A stretch of 64,000 nt of DNA, from contig NZ_BMRT01000014.1 in assembly GCF_014648775.1 (NCBI RefSeq), forward strand, positions 25,447 through 89,446, read 5' to 3'. The notes beneath the pieces are model-generated. The model saw only the letters and a list, made by a program, of their open reading frames with translations. It did no database searches and was not told where the DNA came from. A program made the translations under genes and the position numbers. Each line of letters begins with the position of its first letter. The first letter of the stretch is position 1. The DNA comes from Streptomyces abikoensis (lineage in GTDB: Bacteria; Actinomycetota; Actinomycetes; Streptomycetales; Streptomycetaceae). Below, piece after piece: positions 34,303-43,525 of the stretch.

Positions 34303-34857
34303 TCAGCCGCCGTAGACGTGCGGCGCGAGCGTGCCCACGAAGGGCAGGTTGCGGTACTTCTCGGCGTAGTCGAGACCGTAACCGACGACGAACTCGTTGG
34401 GGATGTCGAAGCCGACCCACTTCACGTCGATGGCCACCTTCGCCGCCTCCGGCTTGCGCAGAAGCGTCACGACATTGAGCGACTCCGGCTCGCGCGAGCC
34501 CAGGTTCGACAGCAGCCAGGACAGCGTCAGGCCGGAGTCGATGATGTCCTCGACGATCAGGACGTGCTTGCCCTTGATGTCGGTGTCCAGGTCCTTGAGG
34601 ATGCGGACCACACCGGAGGACTGGGTGCCCGCGCCGTAGGAGGACACGGCCATCCAGTCCATGGTGAGGGGGGTGGACAGGGCGCGCGCCAGGTCCGCCA
34701 TCACCATCACGGCGCCCTTGAGGACACCGACGATGAGCAGGTCCTTGCCCGCGTATTCCGCGTCGATCTTCGCGGCCAGCTCGGCCAGCTTCGCGTCGAT
34801 CTCTTCCTTGGTGATGAGCACCGACTTCAGATCGGTGCCCATGTCCTTCTCGTCCAC
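34303..34857 (-). CDS. hpt: Hypoxanthine phosphoribosyltransferase
   Basis: Purine salvage enzyme, 184 residues from the GTG at 34857 (VDEKDMGTDLKS); a GTG at 34866 or the ATG at 34842 are alternatives. The PRPP motif is VLIVEDIIDSGLTL, and the flexible loop is MAVSSYGAGTQSSG. LIVGVLKGAVMVMADLARA and FVVGYGLDYAEKYRNLPFVG are conserved HGPRT signatures. It overlaps no neighbour: tilS ends at 34922 upstream on the same strand, 64 nt away. Confidence 0.95.
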   Translation of the reverse strand: MDEKDMGTDLKSVLITKEEIDAKLAELAAKIDAEYAGKDLLIVGVLKGAVMVMADLARALSTPLTMDWMAVSSYGAGTQSSGVVRILKDLDTDIKGKHVLIVEDIIDSGLTLSWLLSNLGSREPESLNVVTLLRKPEAAKVAIDVKWVGFDIPNEFVVGYGLDYAEKYRNLPFVGTLAPHVYGG

Positions 34858-34921
34858 CCGCGCCACTCTCGCTCGTTCACGACCTTGTCGGGCCCGCGAG
34901 ACGCGCTCCGCCCCGCTCGCA

Positions 34922-35941
34922 TCAGCCCTGCCGGAGGACCAGTCTGCCACCCTGCCTGCGAACCGCGACGCGCCCGGGGAGATTGATGGCCCCCTGACCG
35001 CGCCAGCCGGTGATCAGGCGGTCCACTTCCTCCAGGTGCCGGGCGAAGAGCGAACCGGCCGGGGAACCCGCCGCGATGGCCGCCCGGCGCAGCACCCGGC
35101 GGCGCACGGCGGGGGGCAGGGCGTAGAGCTTGGCGACCTCGAGATCGCCGGAGTCGTCGCGCACGGACGGCTCCACGGCGGCCGCCCAGGAGTCGAGGGC
35201 GTCGGCATCGTCACGGGAGAGCTGGGCCGTCCGGGCGAGGGCCTCCACCACGCCCTTGCCCAGCGCCTTCTCCAGGACCGGCAGCGCCTCGTGGCGCACC
35301 CGGGAGCGGGTGTAGGCCGGATCGGCGTTGTGCGGGTCGTCCCAGACGGGCAGGGACTGGACCATGCAGGCCTTCCGGGCCGTTTGCCGGTCCAGCCCGA
35401 GGAAGGGCCGGCGGTAGCGGCCGCCGGCGCCGGAGGCGGTGGCCATGCCGGACAGCGAGCGGATGCCGGAGCCCCGGGCGAGCCCGAGCAGCACCGTCTC
35501 GGCCTGGTCGTCACGGGTGTGGCCGAGCAGGATCGCGACGGCGCCGTGGCGGTCGGCGACGGCGTCCAGCGCGGCGTAGCGGGCCTCACGGGCGGCGGCC
35601 TCGGGGCCGCCCTCCCGGCCGACGTCGACGCGGACGGCCTCGACGGGGTCGAGGTCGAGGGCGGTGAGACGGCTCACGACCTCGGCGGCGCGGAGGTCGG
35701 AGCCCTGCTGGAGGCCGTGGTCGACGGTCACGCCACCGGCCCGGACCCCGAGGCGGGGGGCCTCGAAGGCGAGGGCGGAGGCGAGCGCCATGGAGTCGGC
35801 GCCACCCGAGCAGGCCACCAGCACGAGCGGGGGCTCGCCGGCGCCCTGGGGCGAGGAGGTGGTGGGGGCCAGGGTGAGGACGTCGTGGAGAACGCGGCGG
35901 ACCGCCAGGCGTATCGCCGCGACCGCGGGGTGTGGACCCAT
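34922..35941 (-). CDS. tilS: tRNA(Ile)-lysidine synthetase
   Basis: 339-residue N-type ATP pyrophosphatase that converts the CAU anticodon of tRNA-Ile2 to lysidine. The PP-loop is VACSGGADSMAL (about 43-54). GHTRDDQAETVLLGLARGSGIRSLSGM and RPFLGL are family motifs. WDDPHNADPAYTRSRVRHEALPVLE and a C-terminal TilS domain follow. The start at 35941 lacks a strong binding site; an upstream ATG at 36019 adds a 26-residue Gly/Ser-rich extension. Confidence 0.95.
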   Translation of the reverse strand: MGPHPAVAAIRLAVRRVLHDVLTLAPTTSSPQGAGEPPLVLVACSGGADSMALASALAFEAPRLGVRAGGVTVDHGLQQGSDLRAAEVVSRLTALDLDPVEAVRVDVGREGGPEAAAREARYAALDAVADRHGAVAILLGHTRDDQAETVLLGLARGSGIRSLSGMATASGAGGRYRRPFLGLDRQTARKACMVQSLPVWDDPHNADPAYTRSRVRHEALPVLEKALGKGVVEALARTAQLSRDDADALDSWAAAVEPSVRDDSGDLEVAKLYALPPAVRRRVLRRAAIAAGSPAGSLFARHLEEVDRLITGWRGQGAINLPGRVAVRRQGGRLVLRQG

Positions 35942-36152
35942 GTCCGTGTGTCCAATCGTTCCATGGGAGGGGGTGCCGGAGCCGGCGCCGGGGGCTTGCC
36001 GACTCCGAGTATCCGTCACGCTGTGTGCGTCGATGGTGACAGAGACGAGCCTTTACCCGAGCATCGCACGCCCACCCTTGGCACACGGTCCCTCGGAAGG
36101 GTGATTACGGGAGCGTTCGTCCGGTAGCAGGGCGTGACGGGGGTGGACGGAA

Positions 36153-37286
36153 TCACCCGTCGGCCCGTCCGTGCACCCGTGCGACCCAGTCCGCCGGTTT
36201 GGCGATCTCGGCCTTGGTCGGCAGCGTGTTCGGGGACGTCCAGACCCGGTTGAAGCCGTCCATACCGACCTCGTCGACCACCGCGCGTACGAAGCGCTCG
36301 CCATCACGGTACTGCCGCAGCTTGGCGTCCAGGCCCAGCAGCTTGCGCAGCGCCGCGTCCAGCCGACCGGCACCGGTGGCCCGCCGCTTCTGGAACTTCT
36401 CCCGGATCTCGGCCACGGTCGGTACGACCTGCGGCCCCACGCCGTCCATCACATAGTCCGCGTGGCCCTCCAGCAACGACATCACGGCCGTCAGCCGCGC
36501 CAGGATCTCCCGCTGGGCGGGCGTCTGGACCAGCTCCACGATGCTCCGGCCGCCGCGCTCCTCCCCGTCCGCGGGCCGGCCGCCCGCCAGCGACTGGGCC
36601 GCCTCCCGGATCCGCTCCAGCAGCGTCGCCGGATCGACCTCCGTCTCCCCCAGGAACCCCTGGATCTCCCCCTCGATGTGGTCCCGCAGCCACGGCACCG
36701 CCGTGAACTGCGTCCGGTGCGTCTCCTCGTGGAGGCACACCCAGAGCCTGAAGTCGTGCGGGGCCACGTCGAGCTCGCGCTCGACCTGGACGATGTTCGG
36801 CGCCACGAGCAGCAGCCGTCCGCCGCCGGCCGGGGACCCCGGCAGGTCGCGCGTCACCGGCGCGAACGTCTCGTACTGGCCCAGCACCCGGGACGCCAGG
36901 AACGACAGCAGCATCCCCAGCTCCACGCCGGTCACCTTGCCGCCGACCGCGCCCAGCACCGCCCCCGCCGGGGCGTTCGCCCGCTTGTCCTGCATCTTCC
37001 CCAGCAGCGGGCCGATCAGGGACCGGAAACCGGCGACGTTCGCCTTGACCCACCCCGCGCGATCCACGACGAGGACGGGCGGCTGCGCGCCCCCGCTCCC
37101 CTCCGGGTGGGTCATCCGGGTGAACGCCCGGACGTGCTCCTCCGACGCGATCGCGTGCCGGCGCAGCTCCGCGACCACGTCGCGCGCCTCGTCCCGGCTG
37201 ACCTCCGGCCCCGGCCGTACGAGCCGAGTCGCGGTCGCCACCGCGAGCTTCCAGTCGACCATCTCCGTACCACCGACGCTCGTCAT
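36153..37286 (-). CDS. Zinc-dependent metalloprotease-like protein (DUF2342 type)
   Basis: 377 residues from the ATG at 37286 (MTSVGGTEMVDWKLAVATA). The zinc motif is LHEETHRTQF (HExxH), followed by EGEIQGFLGE. Other conserved parts are VVDRAGWVKANVAGFRSLIGPLL, VLGQYETFAP, LLLVAPNIVQVERELD and SLLEGHADYVMDGVG. The family is an actinobacterial cytosolic metalloprotease group with no well-defined substrate. It lies after dacB and before tilS on the same strand. Confidence 0.92.
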   Translation of the reverse strand: MTSVGGTEMVDWKLAVATATRLVRPGPEVSRDEARDVVAELRRHAIASEEHVRAFTRMTHPEGSGGAQPPVLVVDRAGWVKANVAGFRSLIGPLLGKMQDKRANAPAGAVLGAVGGKVTGVELGMLLSFLASRVLGQYETFAPVTRDLPGSPAGGGRLLLVAPNIVQVERELDVAPHDFRLWVCLHEETHRTQFTAVPWLRDHIEGEIQGFLGETEVDPATLLERIREAAQSLAGGRPADGEERGGRSIVELVQTPAQREILARLTAVMSLLEGHADYVMDGVGPQVVPTVAEIREKFQKRRATGAGRLDAALRKLLGLDAKLRQYRDGERFVRAVVDEVGMDGFNRVWTSPNTLPTKAEIAKPADWVARVHGRADG

Positions 37287-37330
37287 GCCTTCACCGTACG
37301 TGGTGGGGGTGGCCGGGGTGGAGGGCTTGA

Positions 37331-37391
37331 CCGGGGCTCCGCCCCGGACCCCGGTCCTCAACGCCGGACGGGCTGAATTCAGCCCGTCCGG
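37331..37391. repeat. Dispersed intergenic repeat, copy B
   Basis: ccggggctccgccccgg is followed by cctcaacgccggacgggctg and its inverted partner cagcccgtccgg. It is the second copy of the element seen at 24734 and 61752, here downstream of dacB and upstream of the metalloprotease gene. Confidence 0.8.
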
Positions 37392-37462
37392 CACGGAGCC
37401 GGGGGTGCGAGGGGGCGGCAGCCCCGCTCGGAAACGGTGAAAGGGCGGGACAGGGGCCTCCG

Positions 37463-38905
37463 CTACGTCCCGGCCAGCGCGGACGCCGCCCGGTCGAGGG
37501 CCTTCTGGGCCGCATCCGCGTCCGTCGTCCCCGAGGCCAGGAACGCGAAGGCCAGCAGCCGCCCGTCCGGCGTGACGACCGTCCCGGCCAGCGTGTTCAC
37601 GCCCGTCAGCGTGCCCGTCTTGGCCCGTACGGCCGCGCGGCCCGCCGCGTCGCGCGGGTAGCGGTCGCGCAGGGTGCCGCTGAAGCCCGCCACGGGCAAC
37701 CCCGTGAGGACCGGCCGCAGGGCCGGACGGCCGGGCTCCGCCGCCCGGGCCAGCAGCAGGGCGAGGAACTCCGCAGACGCGCGGTCCGCGCGGTCCAGGC
37801 CGCTGCCGTCGACGACGCGGACGGCCGGCATCGGCAGGCCCAGCGCCGCGAGCCGCTCCGTGACGGCCTGCGCCGCGCCCTCGAAACTCGCCGGCTTGCC
37901 CGAGGCGAGCGCCGTCTGCCGCGCCAGCGCCTCCGCGATGTCGTTGTCGCTGTTGGTGAGCATCCGCTCCACCAGCGCGGACACCGGCGCGGACGCCACC
38001 GACGCCAGCCGTGCCGCCGCCTTCCCCTCCGCGCGCCCCTCCCCCGGCTCGCCGTCGACGTCCACGCCCTTCTCCCGCAGCAGCGCCGCGAACTTCCGGG
38101 CAGCGTCCGCCGCCGGTTCGGCCGTACGGTCGGCGGGCCCGTGGTCGGAGTCGTCGAGGCGCCCCTCGTTGACCATCAGGGGGCTGACGGGGGCGATGTT
38201 GTCGTTGAGCCCGATCGTGTGGAGCACGGGCCCGGAGTAGCGCGAGACGTCGTACGCCACCTTCACCCGCCCGGTGGTGCCGCGCGCCTTGAGGGCGCGG
38301 ACCGTGGCGTCGGCCAGGTCGCCGAGGCCGGCCGCGGTGAGCGTGGGATCGCCGCCGCCCACCAGGACGACGCCGTCGCCGCCGCCCGACGCCATCACGG
38401 TCGTCTCGATGCGGTGCTCCGGCCCCACCGCCGACAGGGCGGCGGCCGCCGTGGCCAGCTTGATCGTGGACGCCGGGGTGTACGCGTCCGACTGCGCCAC
38501 CCCGTACAGCCGCTCCCCGGTCGTGGCGTCGACGACGGCGGCCGCGTGGTCGGCACCCAGCGCGGAGTCCTTCAGGAGGGGGTCCAGGACGGGCGCCAGC
38601 GCCTCCGCCGGGCCGCCGGCGGGGCGCTTCCCGGCGGCCTTCAGGCCCGCGAGCACCGGCGGCGCGGCGCCCGGCGCGCGTTCGCCGTCGGCGTGACGGG
38701 CGCCGCCGGGCCGTGCCGCGGCTGCGGCGAGGTCCCGTTCGGCCTTACGCTGACCCCCGTCCCAGGGCCCGGTGGCTGTCACCGCGCCGGTCGCCAGCGC
38801 CAGGCCGGCCACGGCGGACAAGGCGGCGAACCGTACGGTTCGCCGTTGTTCGCGAGAGGCGTCCCGCCACCACCCGACCTGCCGGCGTCCGGCCTGCGGC
38901 ACCAC
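37463..38905 (-). CDS. dacB: D-alanyl-D-alanine carboxypeptidase/endopeptidase (PBP4/DacB type)
   Basis: About 480 residues from the GTG at 38905 (VVPQAGRRQVGWWRD), preceded by AAAGGGG; GTG at 38947 is an alternative. An N-terminal helix (FAALSAVAGLALATGAVTAT) serves as signal anchor. The penicillin-binding motifs are SxxK in PASTIKLATAA, SxN in TNSDNDIAEAL, and KTG in VRAKTGTLTGV. It belongs to peptidase family S13 and trims peptidoglycan outside the membrane. It is divergent from ppa. Confidence 0.95.
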   Translation of the reverse strand: MVPQAGRRQVGWWRDASREQRRTVRFAALSAVAGLALATGAVTATGPWDGGQRKAERDLAAAAARPGGARHADGERAPGAAPPVLAGLKAAGKRPAGGPAEALAPVLDPLLKDSALGADHAAAVVDATTGERLYGVAQSDAYTPASTIKLATAAAALSAVGPEHRIETTVMASGGGDGVVLVGGGDPTLTAAGLGDLADATVRALKARGTTGRVKVAYDVSRYSGPVLHTIGLNDNIAPVSPLMVNEGRLDDSDHGPADRTAEPAADAARKFAALLREKGVDVDGEPGEGRAEGKAAARLASVASAPVSALVERMLTNSDNDIAEALARQTALASGKPASFEGAAQAVTERLAALGLPMPAVRVVDGSGLDRADRASAEFLALLLARAAEPGRPALRPVLTGLPVAGFSGTLRDRYPRDAAGRAAVRAKTGTLTGVNTLAGTVVTPDGRLLAFAFLASGTTDADAAQKALDRAASALAGT

Positions 38906-38987
38906 GGACCAGCCCCTTTCGCCACCACACTCCTGCGTGGGGGACACTTAATCACCAGACGTATGTGTTGATCAGAAGGAGCCACCC

Positions 38988-39485
38988 GTGGAGTTCGACG
39001 TCACCATCGAGATCCCGAAGGGTTCGCGGAACAAGTACGAGGTGGACCACGAGACCGGTCGCATCCGTCTGGACCGCCGACTCTTCACCTCGACCAGCTA
39101 CCCGGCCGACTACGGCTTCGTCGAGAACACCCTCGGCGAGGACGGCGACCCGCTGGACGCGCTGGTCCTTCTCGACGAGCCGACGTTCCCCGGCTGCCTC
39201 ATCAAGTGCCGCGCCATCGGCATGTTCCGCATGACGGACGAGGCCGGCGGCGACGACAAGCTGCTGTGCGTCCCCGCGAACGACCCGCGCGTCGAGCACC
39301 TCCGTGACATCCACCACGTCTCGGAGTTCGACCGCCTGGAGATCCAGCACTTCTTCGAGGTCTACAAGGACCTGGAGCCGGGCAAGTCCGTCGAGGGTGC
39401 GGACTGGGTCGGGCGCGCGGAGGCCGAGGCGGAGATCGAGGCGTCCTACAAGCGCCTTGAGGCGTCGGGTGGGGCCCACCACTGA
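38988..39485 (+). CDS. ppa: Inorganic pyrophosphatase
   Basis: 165-residue family I soluble enzyme hydrolysing PPi. Signature: KYEVDHETGRIRLDR (about 17-31), YPADYGFVENTLGEDGDPLDALVL with the metal-binding Asp cluster, and IHHVSEFDRLEIQHFFEVYKDLEPGK. The GTG start has AGAAGGAG 7 nt upstream. A single-gene transcript ended by hairpins at 39509-39538. Confidence 0.98.
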   Translation: MEFDVTIEIPKGSRNKYEVDHETGRIRLDRRLFTSTSYPADYGFVENTLGEDGDPLDALVLLDEPTFPGCLIKCRAIGMFRMTDEAGGDDKLLCVPANDPRVEHLRDIHHVSEFDRLEIQHFFEVYKDLEPGKSVEGADWVGRAEAEAEIEASYKRLEASGGAHH

Positions 39486-39508
39486 CGCACTGACGTGCAG
39501 CTGGTGAA

Positions 39509-39538
39509 TGCCGGGTCGGCCTGAGGCCGGTCCCGGCA
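39509..39538 (+). terminator. Hairpin downstream of ppa
   Basis: TGCCGGG(T)CGGCC pairs with GGCCG(GT)CCCGGCA around a TGA loop, with a small internal bulge. The downstream 39539-39650 stretch has a second short GC palindrome (ccgccgcggcgg) followed by TTTT near 39570, which may be the actual stop signal. Confidence 0.6.
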
Positions 39539-39651
39539 CCGCCGGACACCGCCGTGGTGGCAGAACGCCGCCGCGGCGGTTTTGGCGTGCCCAGGGGTGC
39601 CGAAGCGAGGTCATGCGGCCGCGGGCCGTCCGTGGCCGGTCGCGCAGTTCC

Positions 39652-39672
39652 CCGCGCCCCTTCGGGGCGCGG
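39652..39672. repeat. Streptomycete hairpin element, second copy
   Basis: CCGCGCCCC-TTC-GGGGCGCGG is a 9-bp perfect stem just past the thrE-like stop codon. It shares its core with 15621-15637. Confidence 0.65.
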
Positions 39673-39678
39673 TACCGC

Positions 39679-41352
39679 TCAGAAGCCGCGCGTGCGCTTC
39701 GCCGCGCGGCGCGTCGCGGCCTCGCCCGGGACCTTCAGGAACATCCGGGACATCTCGCTCCCCAGGTTCACCCCGATCGCGATGGCCAGCGCCAGCGCCG
39801 CCGCCTTCGTGATCGCCGAGATCCCCGTGTTCAGCTCGTTCTTCGCGAAGTTCAGCAGCGCGAAGTACGTGGCGCTACCCGGCAGCAGCGGGCCGATCGC
39901 CGCCGTCACGTACGGCAGCGCGGACGTGTGGCGGTAGCGCGACAGCAGCTGGCCGAAGAGGCCGACGAGGCCGGCCGCGATCGCCGTGGCGGGCACCGGG
40001 TCCAGCCCCGCCGTGTCCGCGAGCGCCCCGTAGACGACCCACGCGACCCCGCCGTTCAGCGTCACCAGCAGCACGGTGTGACGTTCCTGCTGAAGCAGCA
40101 GCGCGAACGCGAACACCAGCAGCATCGCCGCCACGATCTGGATGACCGGCCGCTCCCGGTGGACCAGCGCCGCCTCCGGGTTGAGCGTCTTCCCGCCGAC
40201 GTGCACACCTCCGTACAGCACGACCAGCACGCCGCAGACGATGCCCGCGATGAGGTAGCCGACCTCCAGCAGCCGCGCCGCCGCCGTGATGTAGAAGCCC
40301 GTGAGCCCGTCCTGGACGCCCGCGACCAGCGCCCGTCCCGGGATCAGCGCGAACAGCCCGCCCGTGATCACCGCCGACGCCTGGACGGGCGTACCGGTGG
40401 CGCTCAGCGCCACGCCCATCGCCGCGGGCGGCATCGCCGCCGCCACGAACTGGTAGAACTCCGGCAGCCCCCGCCCCGACGCCAGCCACGCCAGCCGGTC
40501 GCCGAGCATCGCCCCGACCGCCGCCGCCAGGAACACCACGAGCCCACCGCCCACGAGCAGGCTCGCCGCGCCCGCCAGCAGCCCGGAGGCGAGGGTGAGC
40601 GCCCAGCTCGGGTACGGGTGACGGTTGCGGCGTATCTCGGCGAGGCGCCCGTACGCCTCCTCCAGGGTCAGCCCCTGGGTGGTGATGTCGTGGACGAGCC
40701 GGAAGACCGCCGCCAGCCGGTTGTAGTCCGTGCCGCGCCGGCGCACCGTCCGGTTGGCGGTGACCGGGTCGTCGACGAGCGAAGGCTGGTAGCTGACGGT
40801 CAGCAGCGTGAACGTGACGGTCGGCTCGCAGCGCGCCAGCCCGTACGCGTGCGCGACGCCGAACATCGCCGCCTCCACGTCCTCGGCGCCCTCGCCGCCC
40901 GCGAGCAGCAGCTCGCCTATGCGCAGCGTCAGGTCGAGGATGCGCGGCACGGGCGGCCCGGGCTCCTCCGCGTGCTTCTCCGGCCGCTCCGGCACCGGCC
41001 GCTCCAGGACCGGCATCCGCAGCATCGTGCGCATCCGGTCCTGCCAGGGCGCCTCCTTGGTCAGGCTGACCTTGGGTATCCCGTACGGCGGGGTGTAGGC
41101 GGCGTAGGAGGAGGCAGCCCCCTCGGCGCCCTTCGTCCCGCCCTTGCCGGTGCCCTTGACGACGCCCTTGGGAAGGGCGAATTCCGACGTGGGGTGGTCG
41201 TCCTCGGGCGGCGCGGGCGGCAGGGGCACGCCCAGGGGCGGGGTGAAGGCGCTGTGCGCTTCGTCGGACTGCGGTTTGCGGTCCTCGGCGCCCCGGTCGG
41301 GCTCACCGTCCTGGCTCGCCGTACCGCTTCCCCGCTGGCGTTCCACCACCAC
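39679..41352 (-). CDS. Threonine/serine exporter family (ThrE) membrane protein
   Basis: 557 residues. A long cytosolic N-terminus (about 1-130, Pro-rich) is followed by the ThrE domain (about 135-390), with LRIGELLLAGGEGAEDVEAAM, TLLTVSYQP and about five helices. A ThrE2 domain with about five more helices ends near ITKAAALALAIAIGVNLGSEM. The family exports threonine and serine; fused ThrE-ThrE2 proteins of this size are normal in actinobacteria. The substrate in this organism is inferred only. Confidence 0.92.
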   Translation of the reverse strand: MVVERQRGSGTASQDGEPDRGAEDRKPQSDEAHSAFTPPLGVPLPPAPPEDDHPTSEFALPKGVVKGTGKGGTKGAEGAASSYAAYTPPYGIPKVSLTKEAPWQDRMRTMLRMPVLERPVPERPEKHAEEPGPPVPRILDLTLRIGELLLAGGEGAEDVEAAMFGVAHAYGLARCEPTVTFTLLTVSYQPSLVDDPVTANRTVRRRGTDYNRLAAVFRLVHDITTQGLTLEEAYGRLAEIRRNRHPYPSWALTLASGLLAGAASLLVGGGLVVFLAAAVGAMLGDRLAWLASGRGLPEFYQFVAAAMPPAAMGVALSATGTPVQASAVITGGLFALIPGRALVAGVQDGLTGFYITAAARLLEVGYLIAGIVCGVLVVLYGGVHVGGKTLNPEAALVHRERPVIQIVAAMLLVFAFALLLQQERHTVLLVTLNGGVAWVVYGALADTAGLDPVPATAIAAGLVGLFGQLLSRYRHTSALPYVTAAIGPLLPGSATYFALLNFAKNELNTGISAITKAAALALAIAIGVNLGSEMSRMFLKVPGEAATRRAAKRTRGF

Positions 41353-41497
41353 GTACTCCTCGGTGCGACCCTCCTGTTACGGCCAGGATGCACGCAGGGC
41401 GAGGGGCCCGCGCACCGGGGGCGGGGAAAACGGAGCGACGGGCTCCCTGACGGTTCCCTAATGTGCCGTTAACGGCGGGAAGGTGCCGCGTTCCGCG

Positions 41498-42871
41498 TCA
41501 GTGCCGGGGCTGCTGGGGGTGGTGGGGGCGCTCCTGGCCGTCGTCGTAGCCGCCGTTGTCGTAGCCGCCACCGTCGTAGCCACCGGCATTGCCGCCATTG
41601 TTGTAGCCGTAGGCATTGCTGCCGTAGCCGCCCTGGCCGTAGGCGTTGTTGTTGCCGTAGCCGCCCTGGGGGTGGGGGTACTGCTGAGGCTGAGGCTGGG
41701 CCTGGGGGTGGGGGTGGGGGTACTGCTGAGGCTGGGCCTGGCCCTGGCCCTGGGGGTAGGGCTGAGGCTGGGCTTGGGGGTAGGGCTGGGACTGCTGGGG
41801 GTACGCCTGGGGCTGCGAGTACGCCTGGGGCTGGGGCTGGCCGTAGCCGCCGGAACCGTAACCACCGCCGTAGCCGCCCTGGCCGCCCTGCTGGCCGCCA
41901 TAGCCGCCGCCCTGCCCGGCGTATCCACCCTGCCCGGCGTACCCGCCCTGACCCCCGTAACCACCGGCCGCGGCGTAGCCGTCCTGCCCGCCGTAGCCGC
42001 CCTGGTTGCCAAAGCCGCCGGCCTGGCCGCCCTGACCGCCGTGACCGCCGTGGTTCCCGTACCCGCCGTCGGGGCCGCCGCCCTGAGCCTGGCCACCGTG
42101 ACCGTTACCGTGCCCCTGCCCGTTACCGTGCCTGGGGCCGTCCTCGCCCAGGCCGAACCCGCCCCAGTCGAACCCGTCGTCCGACGGCGTGGCCGGAGCG
42201 GGCGGAACGGACGCGGCCTCCTCCGCCGCGGCAGCGGCCGCCTTCTTCGACTTGGACCGCGCCCGCAGGAACTCGATGGCGATCGGCACGACCGAGACCA
42301 GCACGATCGCGACCAGCATCAGCTCGATGTTCTTGTGAACGAACTCGATCTTGCCGAGCGCCGCGCCCAGGAGCGTCACCCCGCCGCCCCACAGGGCGCC
42401 GCCGATGACGTTGAAGATGAGGAACGAGCGGTAGTTCATCCGGCTCACGCCGGCGATGATCGGCGTGAACGTCCGGATCACCGGCACGAAGCGGGCCAGG
42501 ACCAGCGACTTCGGCCCGTGCTTCTCGAAGAATTCATGGGCCTTCTCGATGTTCTCCTGCTTGAAGAGCTTCGAGTCCGGCCGCTTGAAGAGCGCGGGGC
42601 CGACCTTGCGGCCGAAGAGATAGCCGGCCTGGTCGCCGAGGATCGCCGCGAGGATCACCAGGACGCACACCACCCACAACGGATACTTCAGCGCGTTCGT
42701 CGTGACCAGCAGACCGGTCGTGAACAGCAGCGAGTCGCCCGGCAGGAAGAAGCCGATGAGCAGGCCCGACTCGGCGAAGACGATGGCCAGGACGCCCCAC
42801 AGGCCGAATTGGCCGATCAGGTAGTCCGAGTCCAGCCACTGGGGGCCGAGCGCGAGAGTGGTGGGGGTCAC
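41498..42871 (-). CDS. DedA-family membrane protein with a Gly/Gln/Tyr-rich tail
   Basis: 457 residues from the GTG at 42871, with AGGAG upstream. The DedA/VTT domain fills about 1-210: FGLWGVLAIVFAESGLLIGFFLPGDSLLFTTG, the re-entrant region AAILGDQAGYLFGRKVG, and VLARFVPVIRTFTPIIAGVSRM with the conserved Arg/Pro. The DedA family works in lipid (undecaprenyl phosphate) flipping. From about 245 onward the protein is a low-complexity tail of GGYG, GNN and PQ-QPY repeats, about 210 residues long. Confidence 0.92.
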   Translation of the reverse strand: MTPTTLALGPQWLDSDYLIGQFGLWGVLAIVFAESGLLIGFFLPGDSLLFTTGLLVTTNALKYPLWVVCVLVILAAILGDQAGYLFGRKVGPALFKRPDSKLFKQENIEKAHEFFEKHGPKSLVLARFVPVIRTFTPIIAGVSRMNYRSFLIFNVIGGALWGGGVTLLGAALGKIEFVHKNIELMLVAIVLVSVVPIAIEFLRARSKSKKAAAAAAEEAASVPPAPATPSDDGFDWGGFGLGEDGPRHGNGQGHGNGHGGQAQGGGPDGGYGNHGGHGGQGGQAGGFGNQGGYGGQDGYAAAGGYGGQGGYAGQGGYAGQGGGYGGQQGGQGGYGGGYGSGGYGQPQPQAYSQPQAYPQQSQPYPQAQPQPYPQGQGQAQPQQYPHPHPQAQPQPQQYPHPQGGYGNNNAYGQGGYGSNAYGYNNGGNAGGYDGGGYDNGGYDDGQERPHHPQQPRH

Positions 42872-43140
42872 GGTTGACGGTCTCCTGGGTGGAGGGCGCA
42901 GGCTCGCAGGCTCGTTGCGAGGCCCGGGCACAGGCGGGGGAGGCGGTGTGCCGCCCGAGGTTACCAACGTGCCCGCGACGACCCCGGTTCCAGACGGCCC
43001 CCCGGCACCCGTCCCGGGGCGCGCACGCCCGCTCACGTGCCGTTATGTTCCGTGTACACCCGAACGGCGCAACCCGGCCGCCCCGGCGTGCGTCCCGAAC
43101 GGCGAACGGCAAAACTGCACACACATACGGAGGTGGATGC

Positions 43141-43506
43141 ATGGGCATCGACGAGTACGGCGGCGGCCAGAAGTCCCAGGACGTCCTGGTGGTCACCACC
43201 AACGACGTGCCCGGCTACCGGGTCGACCGCGTCATCGGCGAGGTCTTCGGCCTCACCGTGCGCTCCCGGCACATCGGCAGCCAGATCGGCGCGGGCCTGA
43301 AGTCCCTCGTCGGCGGCGAGCTCAAGGGCCTGACCAAGACCCTGGTCGAGACCCGCAACCAGGCCATGGAGCGACTGATCGAGCAGGCCCGCGCCCGTGG
43401 TGCCAACGCGGTGCTCATGTTCCGCTTCGATGTGACGGAGGCCGCCGACGTCGGCACCGAGGTCTGCGCCTACGGCACGGCCGTGGTGATCTCCCCGCAC
43501 GCGTGA
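43141..43506 (+). CDS. YbjQ/UPF0145-family protein
   Basis: 121 residues, homopentameric family of unknown role sometimes called heavy-metal-binding domain. Conserved parts: VLVVTTNDVPGYRVDRVIGEVFGLTVRS (about 15-42), TRNQAMERLIEQARARGANAVLMFRFD and TEVCAYGTAVVI. The ATG follows GGAGGTGG. Divergent from the DedA gene. Confidence 0.94.
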   Translation: MGIDEYGGGQKSQDVLVVTTNDVPGYRVDRVIGEVFGLTVRSRHIGSQIGAGLKSLVGGELKGLTKTLVETRNQAMERLIEQARARGANAVLMFRFDVTEAADVGTEVCAYGTAVVISPHA

Positions 43507-43525
43507 AGCGCCGACTCAGCGCAGA

